A stretch of 64,000 bases of DNA from Malus domestica (taxonomy: Eukaryota > Streptophyta > Magnoliopsida > Rosales > Rosaceae). Positions 1-10,972 of the stretch are shown in pieces. A model generated the notes under the pieces. It ran no database searches. It was not told where the DNA came from and saw nothing but the letters and a program-made list of their open reading frames with translations. Location: positions 2,124,501 to 2,188,500 of the forward strand of contig NC_091668.1 of NCBI RefSeq assembly GCF_042453785.1, given 5' to 3'. The translations under genes and the position numbers were made by a program. Positions within the stretch are counted from its first letter, which is position 1. The number at the start of each line of letters is the position of its first letter.

Positions 1-13
1 AAATCAAATAAGA

Positions 14-285
14 AAAATTGTATTAATTGTCCCTCAACTTTAATTCAGTTGGAGGAATGGTTCCTCAATTTTAATCTAATTGGAGCAATGATCCCTTAAC
101 TTTAACTCAATTGTAGCAATAATTATTCCAACATAACTCATTTTGACATAATTTTGACGAACTTGACGAAAATGACCATAGTTACATGTTTTGATGAGTT
201 GAGAGGCCAATAGTAATGAATTTTTAGTTGAGAGACTATTGCTCTAATTTGATTAAAGTTGAGAAACAATTGTTACAATTTACTC
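14..285. repeat. Long inverted-repeat element (MITE-like)
   Basis: The left arm reads attgtccctcaactttaat and, on the opposite strand, the right arm reads attgtttctcaactttaat. Both continue with further similarity (ttggaggaatgg against ttagagcaatag). The element is therefore a diverged long-terminal-inverted-repeat unit without coding capacity. The exact ends and target duplication are not resolved, because the left end lies close to the window edge. Confidence 0.5.
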
Positions 286-438
286 TGATTATAAAACTAA
301 ACCAATAACAATTTTTTTTTTCTCCTCAAAATAATAAGATAGAATATTCTAATAAGATAGAATATTCTAACTTAAAAACATATTCTAAAGTGTAAAATTA
401 AGCAATTATTATACTTAGTGTGGTAGTGTAAAAAGATT

Positions 439-773
439 AGGGTATGTTTGAGAATTCTTACGTGAGAAGTACATTTTGTTCATAATTGGTTAGATGTGAT
501 TTTAAAATGACTGAAAGCATATTTAGAAATAATATTTTTGAGTCTCAATGTACTTGAACGTGCTTCGTCGAATAAGCACTTTAAGTGCTTTAGAAACCCA
601 AAAATATGTTTTCAAAAGTGCTTTGGAAGAAGCACATAATTGCTGTTTCTAGCAGAAAGCACTTCCAGTACTTTTTCAAGATTCACTTGTGTTTTTATGA
701 AGAATTGGTTTAAAAAATATTTTTCACAAAAAATGATTTCAGTCATTTTAAAAGTATTTTCTAAACAAGCCTT
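439..773. mobile_element. hAT-like MITE
   Basis: The ends are imperfect inverted repeats: agggtatgtttgagaa on the left and, on the opposite strand, aaggcttgtttagaaa on the right. A second inverted pair, ttttaaaatgactgaaa, lies about 60 bases inside the left end and about 25 inside the right. The interior has no ORF and is built of stem-forming 'aagtgctt/aagcactt' motifs. The GGCTTGTTTGG-type end is common in plant hAT MITEs. No clear 8-bp target duplication was found. Confidence 0.5.
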
Positions 774-3700
774 ATAAACACTATTAAGCTTTGATGTTAA
801 ATGTTGTCAAAATCACTTTTAAATACGAAGGTGTTTTTAATTATTCTTAAACGACGTCCAATCGAGCCTTTTGGTGAGGAACTTTCAAGTCTCACGGGAT
901 CGATGCTAGAATAGTAAAGAATGAGTCACAATATACTAGATAAAAGAACTTAGATAAGAGGGATTTGATTAGCAAATGACTCCTTCCAACAGTGTTCTAA
1001 AAAAATTGTATAGGTGCCCACTTAATGGCTAGGCGATGGCCAGCTGCCGCAATTAAGCCAGAGTTGAGAGAAAAATCGACAAATGGGTTTCTAATTTTAA
1101 TGTTTAGGTTTTTGGGCAAAGCTAAAATTGGTAAAGGGCTGAAATTTTAATTTTTAGGTTTTTGGGAAAAGCTAGAATGGCACAAACCAAATGATACCCA
1201 ATCAAATATTTTTAAATTGTAACCAAATGTTCAACATTCCAAAACATAAATTACACGTTACCTTTTTTGCCAAAGATGACATATTTGTTTCCCATAATCT
1301 TTTTGTTGCGATGATCCAGCATAGTCAAGTTCATCTTTTATCTTGTAAATAAAGGACTAGATAAGATGACAAAGAGTACATAAGGTATGATGACTGAAGG
1401 TCGAAAAAGGCGAGAGAAAGGTTGGAATACGAGAAATTAAGACAATAACAACCAAGATGTTAATAAAACAAGTGTTATAATATATGGAATAATATTTGCA
1501 TTCTTCTTTGGGGGATAATCGAAATTGTATCTTCACTTTAGAAATTTCATAATCGAAACTGTTCAATCTTTATGAAAACTACCATCACAAAAATCATTTA
1601 AATTAGATATCGTTTAGATATCCAAAAATATTAAATAAATCAATTGTTTAACATGAATATGTTACTTGATATCTAAACTGCTGATAAATGTTATATAACA
1701 TGAGATGTTATTTGCATTTCAAAAGTCATTATGCATTCGTCAAAGTGTTATTTTTCTCTATTATGATGTGGTGGTTGATGTTTAAATTCTTTTTTTAAAT
1801 CATTAGAAATGAAATTCAATTATTAATTGTCACATCATTTGATTTAATATGATTTAAAAAGATAGTCTATCTATCATTACTCTTGATTTAATAATACATA
1901 ATCTTTTTTTATAGAACAATACATAATTTTGTAACTGTTAATCATTAAGGTTTAAATTTAAATATTAATGGCCGATAATTGTTGAATAAAGTGAAGAATT
2001 ACTATTTTTTTTATCACTTGAAAACAAAAGGATACTTGGATAAGAAATTACTTACAAAAAGAAAAGTTACTCGACGGTAAAAAGAAGCACGATGTCAGTA
2101 AATGCTATTGCCACCGGGGAGGTGTTCCCAGAAATTTTGGCATGAAAGCTTCGTGCCTTCGAGAGAGAGATCTCGGCATGAGTTCTGGTGGCTGGCTGGC
2201 TGAGTCCGATGGCTCCGGAGTACAGATTCTTGTCGGATGCTTTTTTTGTGAAGATCTCGAAAATTCTCGTCGTACAATATACGATAAACGAACACGATTT
2301 ACAGATTTCTAAAATCCTCATTAAAAAAATCCGAAAAAGACCCTGTTGAGGGGAAAGGGCGCGCGGGACAAGTAATAAACGTGCAGAGGGGAGTCACAAT
2401 CCACTAATAACGACGAAAACCATTTAACGACAGAAACGTGCACTCCAAAAACAAACAAAATTCAACGCCCACTGTACCAAAAACTGCGCCAAAGACTTTC
2501 CACGTTTGTTTATAAAATTAAATTTATTAATGTCTTTATAATTTGATCAATTATTTTGATTTATTAATTATGGGCATGTGGCAGCAGCACCTTGAGATTT
2601 ATATGACCAGTTAATGTATTTGCGGGAGAGGTGCTCTCATATGGTTTCCATTTTGGAGACATGTGAGACACTTTTTCGTACGAGTTTTCAAGTTAATCTT
2701 ACGGTAGATAAAACTTTTTAACTTAACTAATTCATGTTACACGAAAACAAAATACTAATTGATAAAAAAAGAAAAAAAAGAAGTGATCAGAAGATTTCGT
2801 CGAATCATTTCTATATGCAAAACCTAGTCTCATCATTGAATATCTAAACCTAGCAAATCCAACTGCATAAAATCGTAACAACTTTACAAATCCAATTTCA
2901 TCCAATCTTTTATCAATAATATTCAAATTCAGTTAGTTACAAAGCACAAAAAAGAGTTGAGACTGTGTGCTTTCGAAAATTGGGATACTCTTCTTCTTGA
3001 ACGCATAAACTCTTTTTCATATGAAATTTTCTGACGGTGAAAATTTTGAAATAGGTTCCTCTCTCTTTTTCATACGCAAAAAGGAAAAAACAAAAAACTC
3101 ATGAGGAGAGAAGGGGAGTGAACGATCGAAAGAGAGAAAGAGAGAAAGGGAATGGGGAGGAGATAGACGGTAGAGGAAGAAAACGAAAAGTTTAGAGGAA
3201 GAAGACGAAAAGTTTCACATGAGAACTTTTTTATACTTTAAACACTGTGCAGAATTATTATGTTTCGGTATAACATAAATTATTTAAATTGATAGTTTAA
3301 TTTATCATAAGATTAATATGTAAAAAAGAACCTCAAATGAGCAGGTCTAGTAATTACCATATCTTCTTTGAGCTGAGACACTTATCGACTACTCCTTGTA
3401 ATAACTAATTTGTTGGTTTCAAGTATTATATTATGAATGTAAAATGAGAAATATACATTACATGATTTTGTATCTATCATTAAATGACACACTAAGATTA
3501 ATGAATCAAAGTAATTATAATATTCTTAAAAAAAAAAATAATAATACTCAGGTTTTAGTGTATTGGATTTCTTATATCGCTTGTATGAAGAAAATAATCA
3601 AACGGTAATAAAATACAATGCAAGTCAACAATTAGAATGATTTTAATACAATTTTTTGCTTACAAATGATATTACTACTATAAGCCACACTAATAAAATG

Positions 3701-4303
3701 AATGAAAGTTAAATCCAATACGCTTTAGGTTGAAGAAAAATCCGTATTCAACAAGGCAATCTACCAGTCATAAATGAATTGAGGTAAATAATGACTATTT
3801 TTAGGACAACGAGAGATTTTTCAGTATATCGAACACATAGCATGGTACACCAAATATAATAATACAAGTAGTTAGATATTTGGAAAAAAAATTCAAGGTT
3901 GTTTTATTACCACCCCATAATTTGTTAAATGCACCTCACAGTTAATTTTTTTCTCAATAATTCCAATTTTACCCTTCTTTCTGTTAAATCCACCCACCTT
4001 CCAAAAAAAAAAAATAATAAAAAAAAAATCTCACAATCAACCACCCTATCACAACACCATGGTTGGGGACTCCATTGTGTCCTTCAAATCATCTAAACCT
4101 TTGGAGAGGCAATAAGAGCATTGCATGTACCCTATTTTATGCAGGTTTCTAGAAATTGTATTAGGAGTTCATTCCTAGCTAATTGCTTTTGATAATGATC
4201 TTGAAACTAAAATCATATCCTATTATCCAGGTTTCACGCTACTGCATTAGGGTTTTGTTCTTATTTTGTACTTTTTCTTTTGGATAATATTCATATCCTT
4301 GCT
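774..4303. other. AT-rich intergenic DNA, no gene seen
   Basis: About 3.5 kb of AT-rich sequence with only short chance ORFs. A slightly GC-richer island at 2070-2330 has an 84-codon minus ORF that I cannot relate to any family. Purine-rich and poly-A or poly-T tracts occur near 3090-3200 and 4000-4030. No RNA gene was recognised. Confidence 0.5.
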
Positions 4304-4642
4304 TGTGAGGGTGAGAATTCCCTTTTATAAAATAAGGGCTCCTCACTTATTACATATTTGCCCATTACTTTATTACATAATTACATTTGAGTCCCTCGAG
4401 TATTTATACGAGATCTAAATACAGAGGCCCTAAGTATGGTACAAACAGTAGTCCCCTAAATCTTCAGTCAAAAGAGTCTTTTGGCTGGAGACTTGAAATT
4501 CAGTCTATGTCTTCTAAAATTGAATACTCGATATGAGACGGTGCTCAATCTGAAATGATGCTCAACTAGAAGTAGTACATGTTGCGAGGCTGCTCAGCTT
4601 GTAGCTTATGTTGCCTTGGTTGGCTCGGCTTGCGGCGTTGAA

Positions 4643-5100
4643 GGTGAGGGAGTCCCTTTTATATAATAAGGGCTCGCTCCTCAATACATAAATGATGGGC
4701 TAGAGTTGATGCTCGCGGCGAGACGATTGCTTAGCAGGCGGCGATGCTATCTAATGATGGTGAGGGGGTCCCTTTTATAAAATAAGGGCTCGCTCCTCAA
4801 TACATAAGTGATGGGCTATGAGTGATGCTCGCGGCGAGTCGGTTGCTCAGCAGGTGGCGATGCTCTCTAATGATGGTGAGGGAGTCCCTTTTATAGAATA
4901 AGGGCTCGCTCCTCAATACATAAGTGATGGGTTAGGAGTGATGCTCGCGGAGAGTCGATTGCTCAGCAGGCGGCAATGCTCTCTAATGATGGTGAGGGAG
5001 TCATTTTATAGCATAAGGGTTCGCTCTTCAGTACATAAATAATGGGCTAAGTCCTCAAAGTATTTTTCATGAGACCCAATTGAGGCCCAATATATGGTAT
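4643..5100. repeat. 116-bp tandem repeat, about four copies
   Basis: The marker ggtgaggg(a/g)gtc recurs at 4643, 4759, 4875 and 4991, which is exactly 116 bases apart each time. Each unit contains 'ttttata-aataagggctcgctcctcaatacataa' type sequence, which resembles the TATA/R part of the LTR at 8007-8365, followed by a 'gatgctcgcggcgag...tgctcagcaggcggcgatgct' type stretch (described piecewise). The array probably grew inside an LTR promoter region. Confidence 0.85.
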
Positions 5101-5214
5101 ATAATGTAGTCCCCCAAGACTTCGGTCAATAGAGTATGTTGGTTGGAGACTTCAAATTGAATCCATGTATAGGTCGAAGTAGCGGTTGTTCAGAGGTGGT
5201 ATTTGTATACCCTG

Positions 5215-5335
5215 CACTGAAGCTTTGTAGGTGAAGCTTTGCAAGTGAAGCTTTTGAAGCCGGAGCTTTGTAAATGAAGCTTTTGAAGCTAGAGCTCTCG
5301 AAGCTGGAGCTTTGTAAATGAAGCTTTCGAAGTTG
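5215..5335. repeat. Short direct repeats around the motif gaagcttt
   Basis: A run of roughly 15-22-base units, each with a variant of 'gaagctttgtaaatgaagctttt'. It is non-coding on inspection. The minus-strand ORFs that cross it have a repetitive composition (KLHLQS-type) and are products of the repeat. Confidence 0.7.
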
Positions 5336-5575
5336 ATTGACATGAGTGATGCTCATAAATGTTTTATGTTGATTGACATGAGTGATGCTCATGAATGTTT
5401 TATGTTGATTGTCATGAGTGATGCTCATGGATGTTGACATGAGTGATGCTCATGAATGTTGACATGAGTGATGCTCATGAATGTTGACATGAATGATGGT
5501 CATGAATATTTATGCATGATTGACATGAGTGATGCTCATGAATGTTTATGTATGATTGACAGGAGTAATGCTCAT
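5336..5575. repeat. Minisatellite of gacatgagtgatgctcatg units
   Basis: About eight units contain gacatgagtgatgctcatgaa, spaced 24 to 38 bases apart, with an optional 'tttatgttgatt' spacer. Each unit has a small self-complementary core, atgag.gatg.ctcat. This is tandem DNA of variable spacing inside the LTR element. Confidence 0.8.
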
Positions 5576-5589
5576 GTATAATTTTGGAA

Positions 5590-6035
5590 TACTAGACGTA
5601 CTTTTGATCACCTGGTTGGTGATAATAACGGCAGACTGCTGAATAATTTTGAAGTACTGGGCGTATTTTTGATCACCTGGTTGGTGATAATAGTGGCAGG
5701 CTGCCGAATAATTTTGGAGTACTGGGCGTACTTTTGATCACTTGGTTGGTGATAATAGCGGCAATGTGCTGAATAAATTTGGAGTATTTGACGTACTTTT
5801 GATCACCTGATTAGTGATAATAACGGTAGGTTGCCGAATAATTTTTTGTAGTACTGGACGTACTTTTGATCACTTGGTTAGTGATAATAGCGGCAGGCTG
5901 CCGAATAATTTTGGAGTACTGGGCGTACTTTTGATCACCTGGTTGGTGATAATAGTGGCAGGATGCCGAATAATTTTTTATAGTACTGGAATTACTTTTG
6001 ATTACCTGGTTGGTGATAATAGAGGGTCTGACTTT
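5590..6035. repeat. 65-67-bp tandem repeat with a hairpin core, seven copies
   Basis: The core gatcacctggttggtgataa, or a close variant, starts at 5606, 5671, 5736, 5801, 5868, 5933 and 6000. Spacings are 65, 65, 65, 67, 65 and 67. The core contains ATCACC...GGTGAT, a 6-bp stem with a 5-base loop, so a single strand of the array could form a string of hairpins. The ORFs seen on both strands here are products of the repeat. Confidence 0.85.
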
Positions 6036-6039
6036 TTTG

Positions 6040-6690
6040 GGCACCCTCTACATAACATTCCAGCCCATTATTTTAGGCTTGGCCTTTTTTTTTTTTTAAT
6101 GATTACCTTCTGATGGGGTTACACAGATGTCTCTGAAATATAAGGAAAATAAATTACATCATTCAAAAATAAATCTGACTCTCTGCTTAATGGGTCACGC
6201 CCATAATTCCCTTTTATACATGCCATCACCACCGCAATTATGTCTGATTTTTTTATCTTCTTCCTTTTTTTTTCTTTTGCTTTTTACTTTTGCTTTTGTT
6301 TTCCACTGTGCCTTCCTCTCTGTCTCTGTCTATGTGCTGCTGTCCATTTGTAAAACGCATCTTTGAAGGTCATCACTCACGAGCTCCACGACCACTTTCT
6401 TTGGAGGTCATCAACCCACATGTGCTTGCATGCACCTGATCCATTTAATCACATAGAATTAATGGAAAGCATTGCCGGGCAAAAGCAAAAGCATACCAAT
6501 ATCAGTTTCCCTTTTTATTTTTCTTTTTCTATTCTTTAGTAACATCATGATTTTTTTTTCTTTTTCTTTTTCTTTTTCTACTTTTATTATTCTATTGCTG
6601 TTCCTTCTGATGCTGAATCCCACCAGAGAACGACTTTTGGTTGTTTGAAAACGACCACTGCATCCCTGAATTCTTGGTTTCTTTACTGGG
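6040..6690. other. Non-coding interior downstream of the thioesterase piece
   Basis: T-rich and pyrimidine-rich sequence. I looked on the minus strand for the expected second thioesterase exon and found no convincing match. No gene or RNA was recognised. Confidence 0.5.
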
Positions 6691-7152
6691 TTATTCCTTC
6701 AGAGTCGCACCACCATTGATTGAGCTCAGACCCAGAAAATCCCTCTCCATTATTCCAACCTTGGCAGTTGAGACATAAGAGATGGATATGTCGACGGAAA
6801 CATTCATAGGGAGGTTTGGAATATAAGCTAAGGAACCACCAACTATATCAACAAGGTTTGCAATTGCACCATTTGCCAAAGTTCCATCTCTATCGATAAG
6901 GCGGGGATGAACCTTGAAAGAACAGATGACGACATCGGGCTCGACTCGCTCGACTTGGATACTTCTCAGAGCGAAGGCATCGTAGAAGCTCGACTTTCCG
7001 ATTTGGAGAGCTAGGATGGCAACTCGCGACATGGTCTCTGACTCGTCCGAGTTCAGCTCCAGACGCTTATTCGCCTTCTCCATCTTGACTTCCCTTTCCC
7101 CAAATCTATAACCTTCCATCTCAGTTTTCAATTCGCGAGTAATCGATCCCAC
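6691..7152 (-). pseudogene. Acyl-CoA thioesterase 13-like (hotdog fold), first exon only
   Basis: The 153-codon ORF contains the N-terminal half of a plant acyl-coenzyme A thioesterase 13-like protein, which would hydrolyse acyl-CoA to a fatty acid and CoA. Family-like sequence runs from about residue 45 (SRVAILALQIG) through FKVHPRLIDRDGTLANGAIA and ends at NVSVDISISYVSTAK near residue 132. GT follows the AAG codon directly, at the place expected for a donor site. The remaining codons read into what looks like intron. The second exon (beta strands ending in a GRHSLF-type motif) was not found within 650 bases downstream, so the piece looks truncated. It lies inside the LTR element in the same orientation as the element. 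A very distant second exon or an unrecognised chimeric gene cannot be excluded. Confidence 0.6.
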
Positions 7153-7407
7153 AATCGTCCGCCTTGAGATAAAACATCAATCCGGAGGCGAATTCAACAA
7201 CACGAACCATAGATTCACGAAAATCGAACAGGGGGATAAAACCCTAGATCAAGCTTTGGGTTTTTGATTGGATGAGGGTCGAAACGATTTGGGAAGTTTA
7301 GGGCTTAGGTGGCGATGATTCAACCATGGGTCGGTTCAGACAGATTTTGAGGATTTGGGATCGAGAAGGAAGGAAGGTAACTTAATTAGCGAAATCTAGA
7401 GAGAGAT

Positions 7408-7726
7408 TTCAGGCGAGGAGCTCACGATGAAAGAGAAAGAGAGAGAGATCCAATACTATGGAGGTGGAGTTGAGGTAGACGCGGGTGCCAGTGATGGAGA
7501 TCGTGGATTTGAGGTAGAGCTGCACGGCGTTATAGAGCTCGTTGGTGTTGACGCCATCGATCTCCCTGATGTCGAAGTAGTAGTAGGAGGAGAACTAGTG
7601 GAAAATCTTGTTGAAGAGCTTGGCGAAGGCGTAGCGGAGCTCCGATGGGAACACTGCTTGGAGGAGGCTTTGGCAGAAGGCCAAAACGCCTAGCAAAGAA
7701 ACTAAAGAGGTCCAATACTCCTTCAT
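7408..7726 (-). pseudogene. AAA-ATPase (BCS1/ASD-type) N-terminal fragment
   Basis: Reading the minus strand from the ATG at 7726 gives an N-terminal hydrophobic helix starting MKEYWTSLVSLLGVLAF, then QAVFPSELRYAFAKLFNKI and FDIREIDGVNTNELYNAVQL, then a TISITGTR-like stretch. This is the AAA-ATPase-associated domain that precedes the ATPase domain in plant At3g28580-type mitochondrial or ER AAA-ATPases. Codon 44 (7595-7597) is an in-frame TAG, where family members carry a residue just before FSSY. The similarity stops near 7450, and no Walker A or B region follows. It is a gene fragment, minus strand, between the LTR-like ends and about 250 bp upstream of the thioesterase piece. The plus-strand ORF over it (7427-7693) is a shadow. 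Confidence 0.7.
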
Positions 7727-8006
7727 TTTTGGTGCGAAAATACTTGGGATTTTGAGTGGTGGGTTTTGCTCAATTTATGAAGGGATGATGAGATTTTGGG
7801 AAATGGGTTTCGCACAATTTAAAGAAAAGTGATAGAATTTTGGAACTTTGGAGTATTTTTCAAATGGGGTTTGCTGGATGTAGAGAAAAGTAATGAACTT
7901 TGGAGTTTTTGGGGTTTTAACAGATTTTGCAGATTCACGGTGGAGGTGAAAAAATGAAAGAGAACTGACATAGTTTTTCGTGTCGATTCCCACATACGGC
8001 GCCAAA

Positions 8007-8365
8007 TGTTGATACACAAAACCGGAGGGGTCTTGGAACAACGTAAATCCGACCATGAATCTGCAAGAAAGTAAAGAACACAAGATGTATCGTGGTTCAC
8101 CCCAATGTTTGGGCTACGTCCACATTGATATTGTATTTCTCTATTTGTAAGAGGATGAGAGGGTGAGAGTTTCTGAGGGTGAGAGAGCTCTTTCCCATGA
8201 CCTAAGAATTGACCTCCTAATTGTGAGGGTGAGGAGTCCCTTTTATAGAATAAAGGTTCCTCACTTATTACATATTTGTCCCTTCCTTTATTACATAATT
8301 ACATTTGAGTTCCCCGAGTATTTATACGAGATCTAAATACAAAGACCCTAAGTATGGTACAAACA
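8007..8365 (-). repeat. Complete-looking LTR of the element at 4304-8365
   Basis: The LTR shows TG...CA ends on the minus strand. It has an A/T-rich promoter part with TATAAATA and TATAAAAG, and a U5-like end with GTGGACGTAGCC and GGGTGAACCACG. The same U5 words occur on the plus strand near 29730-29770, which ties this LTR to the family of the remnant in the PMT28 intron. This entry describes a fossil LTR. Confidence 0.65.
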
Positions 8366-8666
8366 ATTTTAATTGTAGGATGTTTTCATCAAATTATGGA
8401 GTCTTTATTAAAAAAACCCAAAAATTTAACCACTTATATTATGACAGCATCGAAATGCTCATAGCCAACGCCCATTAAACTAAAAAAACTCCTCTTGAAG
8501 TCCGTTAACAGCACAAATAAAATCGGACCAATAGCACACCGCCACGTCGGATATGCAAAATCGCGTCCCGCGTGACGAGGAAAGCAAAACGTCAAGTCGT
8601 GTATCGATGACTCACCCACACAACCACAACACGTCGTCGCAAAAGAAAAGCAGAAACGCAACAACT

Positions 8667-9110
8667 ATGGCAGTTGCTTCGCGCCGCCTTATCTCCAGCT
8701 CGGCCTCATCCACTGTAACCGCCATTTCATCCTTCCCTCCAAAATCAAAAACCCTAATTTCAAATCCGCACGCTTCCCCCAATCTTCAGCTGCCAAAACG
8801 CAGTCGTAGAGACGTCGCTTTGCTCTCCCTCATCGCTCTCATCCCTTCACTCTTCCGACCCGGCCTGGCATCCGGACTTTCCTTCGGCATTTGTGAGCTA
8901 GCTCGCACCATTTTGATTTAGTCCTCTAATTTATAGTTGTTTGCCTTGGAAACCCTAATTTTTTGGGTATTTGCGCAGCAGGACCAAAGGATTGGCTCCG
9001 CGAGCAGAAGAAGAAGGCCTCCAGGTTCCTCTTGGCCCCGATTGATGCCTCCCGTGAGAGCCTCGTCGCGGCTCATCAATTACTCAGTCTCTCTCTCTCT
9101 CTCTCTCTCT

Positions 9111-9158
<48 letters not shown>

Positions 9159-10050
9159 ATGTATGTGTGTGTGTTGGTGCAATTTCATTTGGATTAATGT
9201 GATTTATTTTACAGCGGCTACAGATTCGGATTATACGAACAAGGAGATGGAGGAGGTTCAGAGATTGTTTAGATCTGCTGCGAGGGATTGTGTTATAGAG
9301 GATAGGAACTCGTTTGTTGCATTTCAAGCCAATACGGGTGTTGAGGTTCGGCAATTCGCTCATTTCTCTTTGTTTTTATTTAATCAGGTTAATTAAGCCG
9401 CTATTAATCTTAATTAATGCATAGGAATGTGTAGAACCCTATTGCAATTTGGTTGGCATTGGGAGAATTTGTTGTAGGATGATGGAGATGTTGAGCTTTT
9501 GGTAATTTACCTCATATTACTAAGCTCATTTACTTCACAGGTTTGCACATTCCGTTTGGTTGTAAAGAATGCGTCGTCATTGCTTGGTGATAAGGATCCT
9601 GTAAAATTGGAAGCCGAGTCTTTGCTAAATGATCTTATAAGGTACATTTAGGTCTGACATAATTTCATGGTAGAGAAATATATTTCTCTATACAATCGTT
9701 GTAATATTTACTTGTTATATTGCAGATCATTCACTTCTCTTAATGGTCTGGTAAATGAGACCGATGTTCAATTTGCCGCTGAAAGGTAAACATGGACAAG
9801 AGAGAATTTTCTTGAAAGCTTTAGAAATTTGTTTACTCTCAGTTTTGTCGCACCCTTGATCCTGAGAAGGAATTTTTTTTAGTACCCTGTTTCGCATAAT
9901 AGGGTACCAAGTTGTACGTTAGTAACAATTCATTTTTCCATCTGACGTTTTTCTATTGGCTGCAGAAAGAAGGTTGCAGATTCTCTCATGGATACCATAT
10001 CATCCCTAGACAAATTTGAGCAGGGAATCAAGGACTGCCTTGAAGCTTAA
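8667..10050 (+). CDS. MPH2: Thylakoid lumen 16.5 kDa protein (PsbQ-like), MPH2
   Basis: Exons are 8667-8892, 8979-9086, 9215-9345, 9541-9641, 9726-9785 and 9966-10050, giving 236 aa. All introns are GT-AG and the phases join. The protein matches At4g02530, maintenance of photosystem II under high light 2, a lumenal protein needed for PSII repair. An S/T-rich plastid transit peptide is followed by a twin-Arg RRDVA motif and a hydrophobic stretch (VALLSLIALIPSLF) ending in a lumen-type cleavage site, which suggests Tat-type thylakoid import. The mature part begins near PKDWLREQKKKASRF. It contains the conserved AARDCVIEDRNSFVAFQA and ends SSLDKFEQGIKDCLEA, a PsbQ-like four-helix bundle. I chose the ATG at 8667 because upstream in-frame codons (from 8553) are hydrophilic and would bury the transit peptide. 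Intron 2 carries a (CT)n(TA)n microsatellite. Confidence 0.92.
9087..9174. repeat. Compound microsatellite (CT)n-(TA)n-(GT)n in MPH2 intron 2
   Basis: About 12 CT units run from the splice donor into roughly 19 TA units, then GTAT and GT units. The array starts at the donor itself (TCA|gtctct), so length changes here sit next to a splice site. Confidence 0.95.
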
Positions 10051-10972
10051 CCAATCTGTAGTTTTTTCCTTGCAGAAAAAGCTATCTAGTGGATATCATG
10101 CTTGAAATTCTGTAGATGCATGTATATTGTGGGTTTGAAACCTCTCCTTTTTTCTTGTCTATCTTGTGTCTTGATTTCTGTCCCCTGTCATGCTCTTTAA
10201 CCTTATTTTGTCCATTTTTCTCCTCTAAGTTGTATGTTTATAAATAGCAAAGTTATTGAAGTCAATGCTAGTTTTTTCTTAATGTCTTCATATTGCCTTC
10301 TTAATTTCTCATTGTGGCAATATCATTGCGTTCTTTGTTAATGGAAAGGCATCCAGGTAGCTCTGTTCTTGGTTTTGGAACGATAAGGATCTGAAATATA
10401 TTCACACACACGCACATATATTTATATTTAAAAATGTATAGTTTAGTCACATTTCAGGTCAATCCTAGTCATTTAATGAACTCTAGTGGTCAAATCATTC
10501 CAGATATTAACTAGGTGGATGACTTGAAGTGAAGCAAAATGCACACTTCTAAATGCAGAGAATGCGGTTCACGACTCTATAAGCTATACTGTTTGATTTT
10601 TTTTTCTTTTTTCCTTAATTTGCATACCCGTTGACAGTGGGTGTTGTTGATAATTTGCTCAACATGATTGAAAAACTGCATATGTAAGTACTGGCTTGCT
10701 TGGAAAATTTCAGACATCTCAAATTTGTTTGAGTTTCTCATTTCAATGGAATATATTTTTCTTCACAGATCTACAAATATCAATGCCTACTCCTATGCTG
10801 CCATAAATTTTGAGTTTGACACTTGTGGTATCAGATATAATGACCTGTTGGTCCATGTGGAGTCGTCTAATAGTTTGATTCAGATGGCTACACCAAGCAG
10901 TAGCGAAGTTGTGTACTGACCTTGACAGCTGTGCAGCTAATTGAAGATATTTAGTAAAAATTTGCTGGCTAT
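10051..10972. other. Intergenic spacer between tail-to-tail genes
   Basis: This is the space between the ends of MPH2 (+) and the methyltransferase gene (-). The first 250 bases are T-rich and probably MPH2 3' UTR. The 83-codon plus ORF at 10668-10919 has no family resemblance that I can see. Confidence 0.6.

Larger units (their letters stand above)
4304..8365 (-). mobile_element. Non-autonomous LTR retrotransposon, minus orientation, fossil
   Basis: The right side holds an LTR at 8007-8365 of about 359 bp. On the minus strand it starts TGTTTGTACCATACTTAGG and ends GTATCAACA. Immediately inside, on the minus strand, lies TTTGGCGCCGTATGTGGGAA, which matches the primer-binding-site style of many plant Ty3/gypsy elements. 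The left side at 4304-4450 repeats the LTR start and is preceded, in element orientation, by the polypurine-like TTTAGGGGACTAC. The left LTR copy is incomplete. The interior holds minisatellites and two host gene pieces in element orientation, and no gag-pol domain was recognised. A second LTR-like start with its own polypurine-like tract lies near 5095-5120, so two related elements may be merged here. The element is broken, and the LTR copies differ by several percent, so it is not very recent. Confidence 0.6.

Noticed and set aside
2067-2321. 84-codon minus ORF in a GC-richer island
   Set aside because: No recognisable domain, no splice context, and all frames were checked without a family match.
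5126-5440. 104-codon minus-strand ORF
   Set aside because: Its peptide is a repeated MSITHVNQ/KLHLQS pattern produced by the minisatellites; no coding character beyond the repeats.
5336-5575. CRISPR-like regular repeats
   Set aside because: Spacers are themselves repeated and variable in length, and this is plant nuclear DNA; it is a minisatellite.
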